Shown: piece by piece, positions 32,666-44,011 of the stretch | Position numbering within the stretch: position 1 is the stretch's first letter | Layout of the letters: each line of letters starts with the position of its first letter | DNA from: Gambelia wislizenii | Taxonomy: Eukaryota > Chordata > Lepidosauria > Squamata > Crotaphytidae | Assembly (NCBI GenBank): GCA_030847615.1 | Contig: JAUMIR010000001.1 | Span: 440,750,687-440,814,686 of the forward strand | Length of the DNA stretch: 64,000 bases | Direction: 5' to 3' | Notes under the pieces: generated by a model | Seen by the model: only the letters and a program-made list of their open reading frames with translations | Databases searched by the model: none | Told to the model about the DNA's origin: nothing | Program-made: the position numbers and the translations under genes

Positions 32666-34204
32666 TAGCAAAAGCATGGCAGTATTATTACATTAATTAT
32701 CACATTTTGCTGCAATTGTGCAATACTACCACTAATGAAACATCACCCAAACACCTACTAGTGCTTTATGAATGGGATTGAAGCTTGCTCTATTGGAACA
32801 CTTCTTTGGCCCACACATGCCCCTTAAAAAAATTCTCCTCCTTCCACAATTTCACAAAAAACATGGGTTTTGCTGTTATTGCAGGAAGACATCACTTCAG
32901 TTAAACAAACAAAGAAACAAAGAAATTAATAAATTAACAATTAAACAAACAAAAAATGTACTGAAAAAAGGCAATGGTTCATTAAAAGGGCATCTTGGAG
33001 GTCCTCTTCACACTGTCCACCAGAAGTTGAATTATGTGTTCTCATTGGAAATGGGAAAGGGGAAAGAGGGAGGAACACCCACTCACATCATAATATCAGA
33101 ACTATAGTGGGAATGAATTACTGCACACTCATCAATCCTGGGATAATAGCGATACTGACAGCTATTCATGTGTTTTGCATGTGAATGCAAAGGTGCACCA
33201 CAGTAACAATTGGAGTGCTCACCAACCATGGTTTAAAATTGATGCCGTGCAATAATAGGAAGCCGTTACTATACCAGCATAATTCCACAATTTTGGTTTT
33301 GTGTGATAAAGACCTAAATGTATAAAGTAGGACAACAAATGTTCTTTAGCCAAAAATGTAAAGGCACTATTTAAAATGCTGCACTTGGGGGGGGGGGATT
33401 CAACACCCTGGAAGAGCTTCTTCAAAGTCTGGACTGGATTCAGTATTTCACAGATATGAGGGCCACCAGATGTCACTTGGTGGGATCTTCTTTAGTTTAT
33501 CAATAATTACTGTAAAACTGAAAGCCCATATTCTTAAAAAAAAAAAAAAAGCCTGCTATTTTTGTCTTTGTGTCTTACTCGTGGGATCTTATACACATGT
33601 GGAGAGCTGTGTGGTGCCATGCCGAAAGAGTCAAAGGGGATTGGGGTCACCTAAGTTCAAATCCCCACTCAGCCATAAAGCACTAATCAACCTAACCTAC
33701 TTTACAAGATTGCAAGGCAAGTCAATAAACAGAATGCTGTGAAACAACATCACCTCCAGTTGCCCCAGATGCCATGCGCAAGGTTGCCAAGCATCCCCAG
33801 GGAGCTCCTGAAGCAGCAGAAATGGGCAGTGGTGGTTTGAGGCCTTCTGGGCTCTGGAGCATGCCTCCTCCTAGTATAAAGAACCAGGTATGCTGCTTTG
33901 AGACTGTTGCAAGAAAGGTGCTGTATGTATGTAATATAATAAATAAGATATTCTCCCTCTTTATATATTCTGTTTATTGCTTAATGACATTTTTATCTTT
34001 TCTGTGATGTGGACTTTTAAGTGTATTTGTTTTCATTTTTGTACACTTACTTGAGTCCTATACTGTGGGAAAAGGCACTAAATAAATGACAATATGCTCA
34101 TCTCTAGCAAAGACAGTAAAATGGCATTATTATAAATGAAGTCCCTTTGTAAACAAAATGGATCTTTTCAGCTCTTGCAATATAACACAGTAGTTACAGT
34201 TAAG
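32666..34204. other. No gene recognised
   Basis: Unassigned. Contains AAAC/AAAT-rich simple sequence at 32905-32950, a poly-G run at about 33388-33398 and poly-A at 33537-33550. At 33605-33690 AGTTCAAATCCCCACTCAGC resembles a type A SINE B-box region without the rest. Frames of 75-111 codons have no domain. Confidence 0.4.
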
Positions 34205-35310
34205 ACTAATGTGCCAGCTGCAGCCATACCTTGGTAAATCACATCTGGCTATGAAAAGACATGGCTTGATTACATCCCATTTGGACAACTCTAACACACT
34301 CTATGTGAGGCTGCTTTTGGAAATTGCTCAGAAAGTCCAGCAGGTCCACAGTGCTGTGACCAGAATGCTGAGTTGGCCAGACAGAGTGAGCCCTTGTTGA
34401 AATGGTTTCACTGGCTACTGGTCTGTTTCTGGGCACAATTCAAAGTGCTGGTCATGACCTATACAGCCCTATATGACTTTGGACCATCCTAGCTAAAGAT
34501 CGCATCTCCTTATACAAACCTGCCAGAGTCTTAAGATCTTCAGGGGAAGGGTTTCTTTCAGTCCCACCACCATCACAGTCCTGTCTGGTGAGCACATCAC
34601 AGAGCCTTTTCAGTGGTTGCTCCCACTCATGTGGAATTTTCTTCCATGGAAGGTTAGCCTGGTCCTCTCTGTGCTCTCCTTTTACAAAGACTTTTCTGTT
34701 CAACCAGGCTTTTAATGATTAACTGCTTGCAAGGATCCTTTTTATGGAGTGTGTGCTCTATTTTAAACTTTGTAGTGTTTTCGTATGTCTTATATTATTA
34801 CCAAAAAAATCATGTTTTTAATGTAATGGTTTTAAACTGTGTTTTAAATTTTAACATCAGGTTTTTAGCCGATCTTATTTTAGCTTGCTTTGTGAGCCAT
34901 ATTGTTTCCCACCTTTTATTTATTTATTTATTTTAGTTAGTTAGTTAGTTAGTTAGTTATACCCCGCTCTTCAGCCACAAGGCTATCAGAACGGCTTACA
35001 AATTGTTTTAAGCAATAGCTATTTACACATCTACACTGCATTAAACAGTTTCCAATGTGTGTTAGCTAATTGCCCACCACAAGCTGGGTACTCAATTTAC
35101 CGACCTACGAAAGGATGGAAGGCTGAATGAACCTTGGAGCCTGCTGGAATCGAACTTGCAACGTGGTGGCTTGCAGTAGTACTGGCATTTAATCACTGCA
35201 CCACCAGGGCTCCTATACCTTGGCTAGTATATAAATGGAATGGAATAAATAAATAAGCCACCTTGAATCTTGTACTGAGAGAAAGTGGGTATAAATTAAT
35301 TAAATAAACA
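34205..35310 (+). mobile_element. L2-group LINE 3' part, interrupted by a SINE
   Basis: 34205-34910 matches the noncoding-level pattern of an L2 ORF2 end: ATTCAAAGTGCTGGTCATGA, TGGTTGCTCCCACTCATGTG, TTTTACAAAGACTTTTCTGT and CAACCAGGCTTTTAATGATT. Many frameshifts. After the SINE at 34916-35219, 35225-35310 gives a LINE tail (AAGCCACCTTGAATCTTGTA, GTGGGTATAAATTAATTAAA). Whether both parts are one element is likely but not proven. Confidence 0.65.
34916..35219 (-). mobile_element. tRNA-derived SINE (type B) with L2-like tail
   Basis: Minus strand: head GGAGCCCTGGTGGTGCAGTG at 35215 downwards, with a B-box-like CAAGTTCGATTCC. The middle has GGTTCATTCAGCCTTCCATC and GTACCCAGCTTGTGG. The 3' end is CGTTCTGATAGCC and GGGGTATAACTAACTAACTA. 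The tail simple repeat (TTAG)n/(TTAT)n is at 34918-34963. The plus-strand copy at 39087 and minus-strand copies at 41668 and 42642 share this layout. Confidence 0.8.
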
Positions 35311-36029
35311 AAGATATAAGAATGACTCAGATAATCAGTCTGAAACCATTAAAAACCCTGAATCTGTATAAAATAAAGTTATTTTTGGTGGGGGGCATAC
35401 TTTATACAGTATTATTTATTTCTTGAAGATGTCCACAGCATACAGTGAATTAACATGATTGGAATGCAGGGGTGGGCACCTGGCTGCTCCTAGAGGCTGG
35501 AAGGAATAGCTGTGCTGTACCCTGAAATTAATATATATATAATAACTCGAAATGGAGTTCTAATCACTTGCAGTTTTAATTGTGCATGTGTGAGGCCCAC
35601 AGTGGGTCCTGGGTGTGTGTGAAAATGTAGCCCCTGGACTTTTTGGGTTGAAATGAAAGTTGGAATTAGCCCCATGCAATAAAATGCTATGTATATTTAC
35701 TCATAAGTAAGACCCACTGTGTTTCATGGTGCATATTCCTTAGTAAGCATGCTTAGGGTTTCAGTCTTAAGAACTTTTAAAAAAATCCTTGGCAAGCCGT
35801 GTTACAGATCCATAAATAATCTGTCAGCATCCCATTGTGAAGCAACTGCCAAGGAAGGGTTGACATTGAACATCTGACAATCTCTTTCAAATATAGGAAA
35901 TGACTCAGCCATAGGAAGATAGCCAAAGCTGTTTTGTAAGTCAACACCTGATGTTAAATAGAGAGAAAATGAAAAGGACCATAATAAATATTTAGGAATG
36001 AGACAGACACAAACGGATCATGTTATTTA
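35311..36029. other. No gene recognised
   Basis: Unassigned AT-rich sequence. 35697-35760 (TTTACTCATAAGTAAGACCC, ACTGTGTTTCATGG) is one of several degraded occurrences of a 'taagtcccattga' type motif. Confidence 0.5.
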
Positions 36030-36335
36030 TTCATGTAGACTAGGGATGGAAATCGTGAGGCTTTCCAGATGCTGTTGGACTGCAACTCCCAGCAGCCCTA
36101 GCCAATGGTGAGGAATGCTAAGAATTGTATTTCATCAATATCGGGAGACCCTGCATCTCTGATGTAGATGCATGTATACCTTCAGAAGGTGCAGTGGTGA
36201 GTACTGTCTCAAACAGCCTTTTTCCACCTGGTGCTCTCCAGATGTCATGGACTTCAGCTCCCATCATTTTCTGCCAGGATTGTCATTGTTTGGGAATGAT
36301 AGGATTCATAGCCCAGCACATCTGGAGAGTACCAG
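36030..36335. repeat. Two fragments of palindromic interspersed repeats
   Basis: 36050-36120 has CCAGATGCTGTTGGACTGCA and ACTCCCAGCAGCCCTAGCC. 36195-36335 has a hairpin-like pair ACCTGGTGCTCTCCAGATGT and ACATCTGGAGAGTACCAGGT. Both resemble the repeat at 21590-21710 but probably belong to two subfamilies. Confidence 0.55.
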
Positions 36336-36406
36336 GTTTGTATGAGGTTTGTATGAAACATGGAACTAACCTTAATTACATCTTTATACTCGTTATTACA
36401 TGTATG

Positions 36407-37962
36407 CAGTCGAACCTCCATATCCACAGAACCACTATCCGTGGTTTCAGTTATCCATGGTCCAGTGGTATATGAGACTGATACAATAACTCATCTATAT
36501 TTATGTATTATAATTCTAATGCTTGTCCCCTTCAATATACTCCCCATTCACACTCATACACCATTGAAGTCATGTTTTCCACTGGTTGAAGGCATGGAGC
36601 AGATCAGTTTCTGTCAGCTGTGTCAACACAGCTACTGTTTTCTCTTTACTGCATCAGTTGACTCAAAACATGTTCCTTTAAGCACAAATTTCACTTTAGG
36701 GAAAAGAAAAAAGTTGCCTGGTGCCAAATCTGGCAAATATGGAGAATGTTCAACTGTAGTAATGTGTTTATCGGCCAAAAATTGTTTCACAGAAAGTGCT
36801 GTGTGAGCAGGCGCATTGTCTTGATGAAAAATGAATCCATTTTCCCACAGTTCTGGCTTTTATTTTTTTACTCTTTCTCTCAGTTTTGTCAAAATTCCTT
36901 ATAACAAAGCTGGTTCATTGTTCTGCCTTCTGAAACCCATTCTGCCAAAATTACACCCTTGATGTCAAAAAACCCCCAATGAGCATGGCTTTGAATATGG
37001 ATTTGCTTTGATGTGTTTTTTTCATTCTTGGTGATGATGCTGTTTTCCAGTGCATTGAGTGTCATTTTATCTCAGGACCATACTAGAAGATCCAGGTTTC
37101 ATCACAAGTGATGATTTTTTTAGAAGGGTTTGTGTCCGCCTCAAGTTGCTGCAGAATGTCAGCACAAATTTCCTTGTGGCACTCTGGTGTGAGAACATCT
37201 TGGCACAAACTTTTCTCATGTTGAGATACTCGACATTTTCCACATTGTGTCTTTGTCAATGTTCACAGTTTCAGCTATCATTCGGATACTGAGTCGGCAG
37301 TCTCCTCAAACAATCCAGCTGATTTTTTCCACAATTTCTTTGGTTCTTGAAGTGGTAGGTCATCCAGGGTGTTCATCGCCTCCCTCATTCTGACATCTTT
37401 CTCTGAATCTTTTGTGCCATTCAAACACACATGCACAAGATGTGCAGTCTTCTCCGTAGGACTCAGTATTTGAAAAGATTCCTTTGGTGTTTTGTTCAAT
37501 TTTACTAAAAATTTGAAATTGACACATTGCTCGACTTTTAAACTTAGCATGTTTCTGGCACACAACAGAAAACACAGATGCTTTAAATGATAACTGACAA
37601 CTAACTCAATGGCTGAGAGCATTGGTGTTAGTTATGCAAGATCAGACATGTTCAAGGAACACCACTCAAGTATTCACAATCAGTTCTCCCTGATTTGTCT
37701 GAAAGGTAGAAACAAAGTCTTGTTATTTAATAGACAGACCTATTGTCCCTGTAGGGACAATGGTATATTTCTCTTTTTTACAGGATACAATATAGGGACA
37801 TATGCCATAGATCCATGGGGAGAGGTGGGTAAGAAATCATCATCATCATCCCCCATGCAACTCTATGGTATGTTTTTACTGGAAGTTCTGTTATCCATGG
37901 TTTCTGGTATCTGAGGTAAGTTGGTGAAACAAACATCTACAGCAGATACAGGGATCCAACTG
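36407..37962. mobile_element. TA-flanked pogo-type MITE, split by a mariner
   Basis: Left CAGTCGAACCTCCATATCCA and right TACAGGGATCCAACTG with TA at the right junction. The internal pieces (ACTATCCGTGGTTTCAGTTA at 36431; TCTGTTATCCATGGTTTCTG at 37883) lie on either side of a mariner copy at about 36474-37735. 37795-37850 (TGGGGAGAGGTGGGTAAGAA plus ATC repeats) looks like a LINE tail. Confidence 0.65.
36474..37735 (-). mobile_element. mariner DNA transposon, decayed, copy B
   Basis: Same family as 16917-18439; shares GACTGATACAATAAC at one end and GTCTTGTTATTTAATAGACA at the other. The outer 20 bp of the left terminal repeat is missing. Minus-strand frames carry N-terminal transposase pieces (YGEDCTSCACVFEWHKRFRE) absent from copy A, while the centre is deleted near 36855. 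Frameshifts and stops throughout make it a pseudo-transposase. Confidence 0.75.
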
Positions 37963-38209
37963 TACAAAATATTGAACTAATTTTAATTATATGTCTGAAC
38001 ACATTTGAGCAGCTGCAGTGGGCAATGGGTCCAAACAGGTTCACCCTGTTTTGTAGTGTCTATTACACAGCCACAGCATACACATGCTCATTTACAACCC
38101 CATATGTGGCCTTGCTTGAAAGTGACAGCTGAGGTAATTGTTTTCAGGCAGGCATGGTTCCCAGCTACAATAAAATCTATGTGTTCCTTTAATAGTTGGT
38201 AACCAGCTA

Positions 38210-38437
38210 GAGAGCCAGCATGGTGTAGTGGTTTGAGCTTTGGACTATGACTCTGGAGACCAGGGTTTGAATCCCTGCTCAGCCATGAAAACCTACTGGG
38301 TGATCTTGGGCAAATCACATTCTCCCAGCCTCAGAGGAGGCCAATGGCAACCCCCCTCTGAACAAATCTTGCCAAGAAAATCCTGTGATGGCTTCACCTT
38401 AGGATTGCCATAAGTCAGACATGAAGGCACACAACAA
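38210..38437 (+). mobile_element. tRNA-derived SINE (type A)
   Basis: Best-preserved type A copy: AGAGAGCCAGCATGGTGTAG, GGTTTGAATCCCTGCTCAGC (B-box), GGGTGATCTTGGGCAAATCA, CTTGCCAAGAAAATCCTGTG, GATTGCCATAAGTCAG and a CACAACAACC tail. The minus-strand 76-codon frame across it is a shadow. Confidence 0.9.
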
Positions 38438-38569
38438 CCATGATAGAGCAAATAGGTGAGGAGAATCCTTGAAGCATGCCTACAACATCCATCTTGAGAG
38501 ATAAGTCATGGGAGGGGGGGGGCATTTGCTTCAGCCAGCTAGGACTAGGTTGGCAACAGTCACCCAGAG

Positions 38570-38785
38570 GACTCTTCCAGCAGGCCTATCCAGATGATTT
38601 TAAATTGTGAATTTTAAATCGTGTACTGATTGTTTTAAAATGTCTTAGTCTCACTTGTGTTTTTTTAATTGATACATTTTAACTAATATTATGTTGATGT
38701 GTTAGTGTGTTGTTCCCCACCTCAATACACAGGGAGAGGTGGGTAAGAAATATGTCATCATCATCATCATCATCATCGGCTATGA
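38570..38785 (+). mobile_element. L2/CR1-group LINE 3' tail with (ATC)n
   Basis: A/T-rich 3' UTR followed by TTGTTCCCCACCTC, GGGAGAGGTGGGTAAGAAAT and an (ATC)n tail at about 38756-38779. The same ending is seen at 37815-37850. No coding part. Confidence 0.6.
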
Positions 38786-39086
38786 ACTGCAGTTCAGCAA
38801 CATCTGGAGGGCTACATGATTCCCATCCCTGCTATATACGTTTATCTGGGAGAAAGTCCCACTGACCCATTAGGACTTCTAGATAAATATGTGTTGGATT
38901 ACACAGAGTTTGAGAAAGGTATTTCTTGGGCTACAACTTCCAGAATGTCTGGGAGCTGTAAAAGTAACTTTTCCAAGTTCTGGGACTCTGCTGTTTATAA
39001 ACTGGAGAGAAGGAAAGAGTTGAACTAGACTGATCCTTTTCCATCAAACAGGCTTGATCTTGTGATATGCCACAATCCATGCCACC

Positions 39087-39600
39087 AGAAAATATGGTGG
39101 CGTAGTGGTTAAGTGCCAGTACTGCAAGCCACCATGGTGCAAGTTCAATCCCAGAGGGCTCCAAGGTTCATTCAGCCTTCTATCCTTTTGTAGGGCAGTA
39201 AAATGAGTACCAGGCTTGTGGAGGCAATGAGATAACACATATTGGAAACCGCTCAATGTGGTGGAGATGTGTAAATTGTTATTGCTTAAACAATTTGTAA
39301 GCCATAGATTTTCCTTCGTTTTTTTCCGGGCTGTGAGGCTGTGTTCTGGAATAGTTTCTTTCTGATGTTTTGCCTGCATCTGTGGCTGGCATCTTCAGAG
39401 GCTCTGAAGATGCCAGCCACAGATGCAGGTGAAACATCAGAAAGAAACTATTCCAGAACACGGCCTCACAGCCCAGAAAAAAAACCAAGGAAAATCTATG
39501 GATGCCGGCCATGAAAGCCTTCGACTTCACAATTTGTAAGCCGCTCTGAGAGCCTTTGGGGCTGAAGAGCGGGGTATAAATACCTAAATAAATAAATAAA
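39087..39600 (+). mobile_element. tRNA-derived SINE (type B), split by a Penelope terminal repeat
   Basis: Head at 39087 (AATATGGTGGCGTAGTGGTT) with CAAGTTCAATCCCAG at the B-box position, middle to 39303, then the last part at 39529-39600 (GCCGCTCTGAGAGCCTTTGG, GAGCGGGGTATAAATA, AAAT tail). The interruption at 39304-39528 is flanked by a 14-bp duplication of SINE sequence. Confidence 0.85.
39304..39528. mobile_element. Penelope-like terminal repeat, near-perfect palindrome
   Basis: 225-bp insertion flanked by ACAATTTGTAAGCC (39290-39303, 39529-39542). Arms of about 95 nt meet at a centre near 39401 (GCATCTTCAGAG / CTCTGAAGATGC) and reach outwards to ATAGATTTTCC / GGAAAATCTAT. An asymmetric tail GGATGCCGGCCATGAAAGCC follows only on the right. 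Non-coding; the shared arm sequence is the terminus of the GIY-YIG-encoding element at 58.8 kb. Confidence 0.75.
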
Positions 39601-40930
39601 TGTTGATAATTAAGAAGATTATCACTTAGCAGGCATAAAAAACTTGGATGATCTGATCTTCAGTTTGTGCATTTATTAGCATTTTCCCCTGATTCATCTC
39701 TGTTCTCAGCCATACTCAATCCCAGTGCTATTTGTTGCTATATTCATATACCAGCTGCTAACCACAACACATTCCAGACATTACATGTATACACCCAGCC
39801 TGTACATTCATCAAATAGATTCATCAGCTCTTGTGTGGCTTCATCTGAAGTCTCCAGTGATTAAGCTAGTGCTTTGTCCAAATTTACAGCAGTACTTGGA
39901 AAAATTAATTTTTTTGACTAAGCTTCCCAAAGCCATGCTGTTTGTGCTTGTTGGGGGGGGGTGGTGGATTCTGGGAGCTGTAATCCAAAAATCCTATTGG
40001 GAAGTTATGTCATTGTAAACCAAGTTACAATTTTGTGAAGTTAAACTGCATCTTTGCACAATGTTTGCATTTTAAGGAGGGGAGAGGAGACATAGCTATG
40101 CTATTGGGACCATTCCACAAGCAGAAACAGCAGCATGGCAAATGTGCAACATGCCCTGATATGCACCATGTCCCAATGCACAATAGGAGTCTCCTCTGCA
40201 TAACAGGATATCTTGGTTAGTGCCTATTGTGCAGTGTAGCAATTTACTGTCATGGTTGCCTGTCATCTCAGAGAGGTACAATAGCTCTGCCATTATAAAG
40301 TAATGCATTGTAGCCTCTCATGCACAGATCCCAGGCTATTATTCCAAGCTCTGGTTTTGAGATATACTTTGAGACAGTGATCTTTAGAGACTTTACATTG
40401 GTTAATATTAGTGTTAATGGCCAGGTGGACCTCATGACAGCCCCCATAACCCATGCTTCAAGAAAAGTCCAAACATTTAGATGGTTGTGCTGATCCATGT
40501 CAATAAACCTGTTCTGGCAGTTTTAATCTCTATCAGGAGTGCATCTTGTAAAAAGCATATGGGTCTTATGTGGTGATTCAGGATTAGGCCACCATCCAAA
40601 TACTTCACCAAACAACAGCAATAGTGCAGAGCAATGTCCTGTGTCAGATAAATCCTCCCCCCCCCTCAGCAACGATTACTGGGAGGACTGCAGCAAAGCT
40701 CACCAGGAACAGGGTGGCAAATGGTGCTCCTTGTGCATCAAAAAGTAAGTTCAGCCTTGTGAGCCCTGTTTCCACTATACCTCTTATTGTAAGTACTAGT
40801 AATGTTGATCTATATCACCCATAGATATGGTGCATTTTTTTAAAGGAACCTGAAGAGGTGTCAGATAGCAAACCAGAAATGTGGGAATTTGAATAAGCAT
40901 TCCTTTAGCCAGGTCCAAAATACTCCTGAC

Positions 40931-40964
<34 letters not shown>

Positions 40965-41036
40965 ACCAGTACAGTGAAAGTGCCTTTAAGCTGCTTGATT
41001 TACGGTGAGCTCAAGAACTTCACAGGGTTTTCTCAC
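39601..41036. other. No gene recognised
   Basis: Unassigned sequence with a GT microsatellite at about 40938-40964. Short frames (61-97 codons) on both strands overlap and have no domains. Confidence 0.5.
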
Positions 41037-41195
41037 TCAGAAGTGATTTTGCCATTTTCTTCCTTTGTAATATAGCCTGCAGCACCTGGTATTTCTTGGC
41101 AGTTCCCCCATCCAAGTACTAACCAAGGCTGACCCTGCTTAGCTTTCAAGAACAGGTGATATCTGGTCCCTTTAGGGTATTTAGGACCCTCCAAT
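41037..41195 (-). mobile_element. 5S rRNA-derived SINE
   Basis: On the minus strand AAGCTAAGCAGGGTCAGCC and TTGGTTAGTACTTGGATGGG reproduce the internal pol III promoter of 5S rRNA, followed by ATACCAGGTGCTGCAGGCTA. A SINE tail then continues to about 41037 (AATGGCAAAATCAC). The first 40 bp of the 5S part are diverged, so it is not a functional 5S gene. Matches the copy at 62988-63205; likely the family known as 5S-Sauria. Confidence 0.8.
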
Positions 41196-41610
41196 GGGGC
41201 TGTAGCCTATTTTTTATGCAGAGCCTTCCTATATACCAGCTCAAGCCAAAAGATAGATAGCAGGACTCAAACAGCATCACTTTTCTTCCCCTGCATACTT
41301 TTTACCATCTTTGTCTGAGGGAGAAGCCTGTGAGCTTTGAAAGTTAATGCATCTAAAAAAGGTCTCTTTATTAGCTGGATAAAATATGAAGCCTCACCTA
41401 GTTTGACATTCTGTTCCCATGGTAGGCAACGGGAAGTCTATGGGAAGCCTGTAAGCAGGACAGTTTATTCTGTTCTGTGTTATTCTATTCTGTTCCTTTA
41501 GTGACACTCAAGGTGGCTTACAAAATAAAAAGAATTACAAGTTAAAAAACCCACATGTAGCTAAAAACATACACAAAGTTATGTTTCAAATTGTATTAAA
41601 CTGTCTAGAG
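41196..41610. repeat. Mostly unassigned; fragment of an interspersed repeat
   Basis: At 41407-41465 TGACATTCTGTTCCCATGGT and TATGGGAAGCCTGTAAGCAG match the longer repeat at 47300-47500 in type (compare AGCATTCTTTTTCCACGATG there). Family not identified. A LINE-like tail may lie at 41500-41580. Confidence 0.4.
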
Positions 41611-42302
41611 CAGTGGCTCTTAACCTTTTCTTTACTAGGGACCCCCCTTTTTTTTGTTTTGTTTTTAATTAGTTATTTATACCCCGCTCTTCAGCCACAA
41701 GGCTATCAGAGTGGCTTACAAATTGTTTTAAGCAATAACAATTTACAGATCTACACTGCATTAAGCAGTTTCCAATGTGTGCTAGCTAATTGCCCCCACA
41801 AGCCGGGTACTCATTTTACCGACCTATGAAAGGATGAGTAAACCTTGGAGCCCTCTGGAATTGAACTTGCAACGTGGTGACTTGCAGTACTGGCAGTTAA
41901 CCACTGTGCCACCAGGGCTCCTGTTTTACCATCTTTAAATATCTTTTGTTGCTGTGGTCCCCCAAGACTTAACTCAAGATTTAAAACCACGAACATCACC
42001 ACAACAATAATAATACCTAACAACAACAACAAAAACAACACAATTACACTATCCATTAAACTTTCCCTCAGAGGCACTGTAGGTGGAGGGAAGACTTTTC
42101 TCCTGCTTCTTCCTGCAAGTTTGTGGCAGGAGTGGATTGAATGGCAATGCACAGGCTAAGCCAGCCAGCCTTCGTCTTGGCTCCTGTCACATGGTACTCC
42201 ACTGTAGGAAGGAGGTGGACAAGCAGCCTTCAAGCCTTCACGGACCCCTGTGAGGACACTGCAGCCCCCACGAATCCCTGGACCACAGATTAAGAACCAT
42301 TG
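41611..42302. mobile_element. hAT-like non-autonomous element, copy B
   Basis: Starts CAGTGGCTCTTAACCTTTTC and ends GATTAAGAACCATTG; 8-bp flanks GTCTAGAG and GTCTAAAG differ at one position. Interior shared with copy A (9641-10571): TTTAAATATCTTTTGTTG, ACTTTCCCTCAGAGGCACTG, TCCTGTCACATGG. A type B SINE is inserted at 41668-41922. Confidence 0.8.
41668..41922 (-). mobile_element. tRNA-derived SINE (type B)
   Basis: Minus strand from GGAGCCCTGGTGGCACAGTG at 41922 to GGGGTATAAATAACTAATTA near 41672. Contains GGTTTACTCATCC and GCCACTCTGATAGCCTTGTG. Inserted in hAT copy B and therefore younger than it. Confidence 0.8.
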
Positions 42303-42641
42303 GTCTAAAGAATAAAAACCATTTAAAACACTGATTTAAAAGCAAAGAATAAAAGTAGTACAGCATACTTTAAAGGCTCTCTTTTTTTTCTTTTTTAAAA
42401 TAGTCAATTCCTGAAAGCTTACTGGAATTAAAAGGCTAATGAAAGGACAACAAAGACAAAGATGTATAACACGTACTAAGTGGTATGACTAGAACTCAAG
42501 TCAACTGGGCAACAGGGCCATTATAGCTTCTACTTCTTTTTCCTCACTGTTTTTCTCTCCTTCCACCCTCACCATTTATTCATATGTTCTTTTCTGTACT
42601 CCCAGGGAGGAAAGATATCAGACAGCAGAAATTATCAGTTT
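42303..42641. other. No gene recognised
   Basis: Unassigned AT-rich DNA between a hAT element and a SINE. Confidence 0.5.
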
Positions 42642-42864
42642 CATTTTTTTACTTATTTATTTATTTATTTATTCCCCGCTCTTCAGCCACAAGGCTATCA
42701 GAGCGGCTTACAAATTGTTTTTAAGCAATAGCTATTTACACATCTACACTGCATTAAACAGTTTCCAATGTGTGTTAGCTAATTGCCCCCACAAGCTGGG
42801 TACTCATTTTACTGACCTATGGAAGGATGGAAGGCTGAGTGAACCTTGGAGCCTGCTGGAATTT
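42642..42864 (-). mobile_element. tRNA-derived SINE (type B), tRNA head missing
   Basis: Minus-strand copy covering TTCCAGCAGGCTCCAAGGTT to GCGGGGAATAAATAAATAAA. The tRNA-derived head, including the promoter boxes, is absent at the 42864 side, so it is 5'-truncated. Confidence 0.8.
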
Positions 42865-42974
42865 TCTATTTAATACATACATACCTGAATTCAGGAACAT
42901 ATCAGAAGGGGAACTTTCTTTCTTTTTTTTTCTTTTTTTTTTGGTAAAATCTAATCTAAGAACAGCTGTATTTT

Positions 42975-43466
42975 GTTTTACCAAATATATATATATGGCT
43001 TAGGTATGTTTCTCTCCCAGTGTACTGATTGGCTGCTCAGGAAACACGCCCAACCAATCACCAACCACATACAAATTCCCTTTCCACCTCACAATCCACT
43101 CAATCTGCATCTACACCCACAGCCTCACAAGGGCCCCTCCCTGCTCACATCAGTCACCAGTCATGGGCTTTGATGGGACCCAGACGGTCAACTGGTGGTG
43201 GTGGTGGCGGCGTCAGGATGCTCCCACCGCCACCACAACAGGACCCAGGCAGTCAACTGGTGGCGGCGTCAGGACACTGCTGCTGTCACTGCAACAGGAC
43301 CCCGTTGCAACAGAGTCCAGGCAGTCAACTAGTGAGGGTGGTGGTGCTGTGATGGGATCCAGGCAGTCAACTGGCAGTAGCTGTGGCCGTAGCTGCAGCA
43401 TGGCAACAGAGCAAGTCACCCTCAATGATTCTGGGAGAACAGTGTATGGTATGCAAGGGCCAGCTA
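42975..43466 (+). mobile_element. Helitron-like non-autonomous element, copy 1
   Basis: Shares with 44012-44445 the sequence CTTAGGTATGT, GATTGGCTGCTCAGGAAACA, CCACCTCACAATCCACT and a final CAGCTAG followed by T. The CTAG|T end is a Helitron signature. Between them is a variable array of GGGACCCAGGCAGTCAACTG-type units, four here. The 5' end is not a clean TC and lies near an AT run, so the start is approximate. Overlapping 66-118-codon frames are repeat-driven and not called. Confidence 0.6.
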
Positions 43467-44011
43467 GTTTTTGTACCCAAAATTCCATCTTATATAGGGG
43501 ACTCTTCAGATTTTATTAATAAAAGAACACCTCTGAGGTTGGGAGGGGGGAGACTTGCTAGTTACTATGAATGTGAGATCTCCTTACACCAGTATACTAC
43601 AAGAAGAGGGTTGACCATCATACAACAAACTTTAGACAGGAGAGAAATGAGGCATCCTCCTTCTCATTTCCTAACTTCTCTGGCTGAAATAGCTTTGACA
43701 AAAAATTACTTTGTTTGAGAACAAAGTGGCCATGGGACCAGCGGTGGCCAGTTGATACATGGAGAGGTTTGAAAGTGAGATGAGTTGTCCTGAAAGTGGG
43801 TTCATATAAAAACTTATATTTGGGGTCAGATTTTAGATGATATTTTACATTTGGTGAGGAGATGAAATTGTTCTCATGGATTTCCTAAGTGGATAAATTC
43901 TAGGAGCACCAATATACAATACACTAATTCAGAAATTCACTTTTTGGTTGTAAAAAAATAAGCAGGAGATCACCTCACAACCTCCTTATATAGAAAACCT
44001 ACATATGCCAA

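Noticed and set aside
38210..38290. tRNA gene
   Set aside because: A- and B-box-like motifs are present but the sequence continues into a dispersed SINE body; no cloverleaf is evident.
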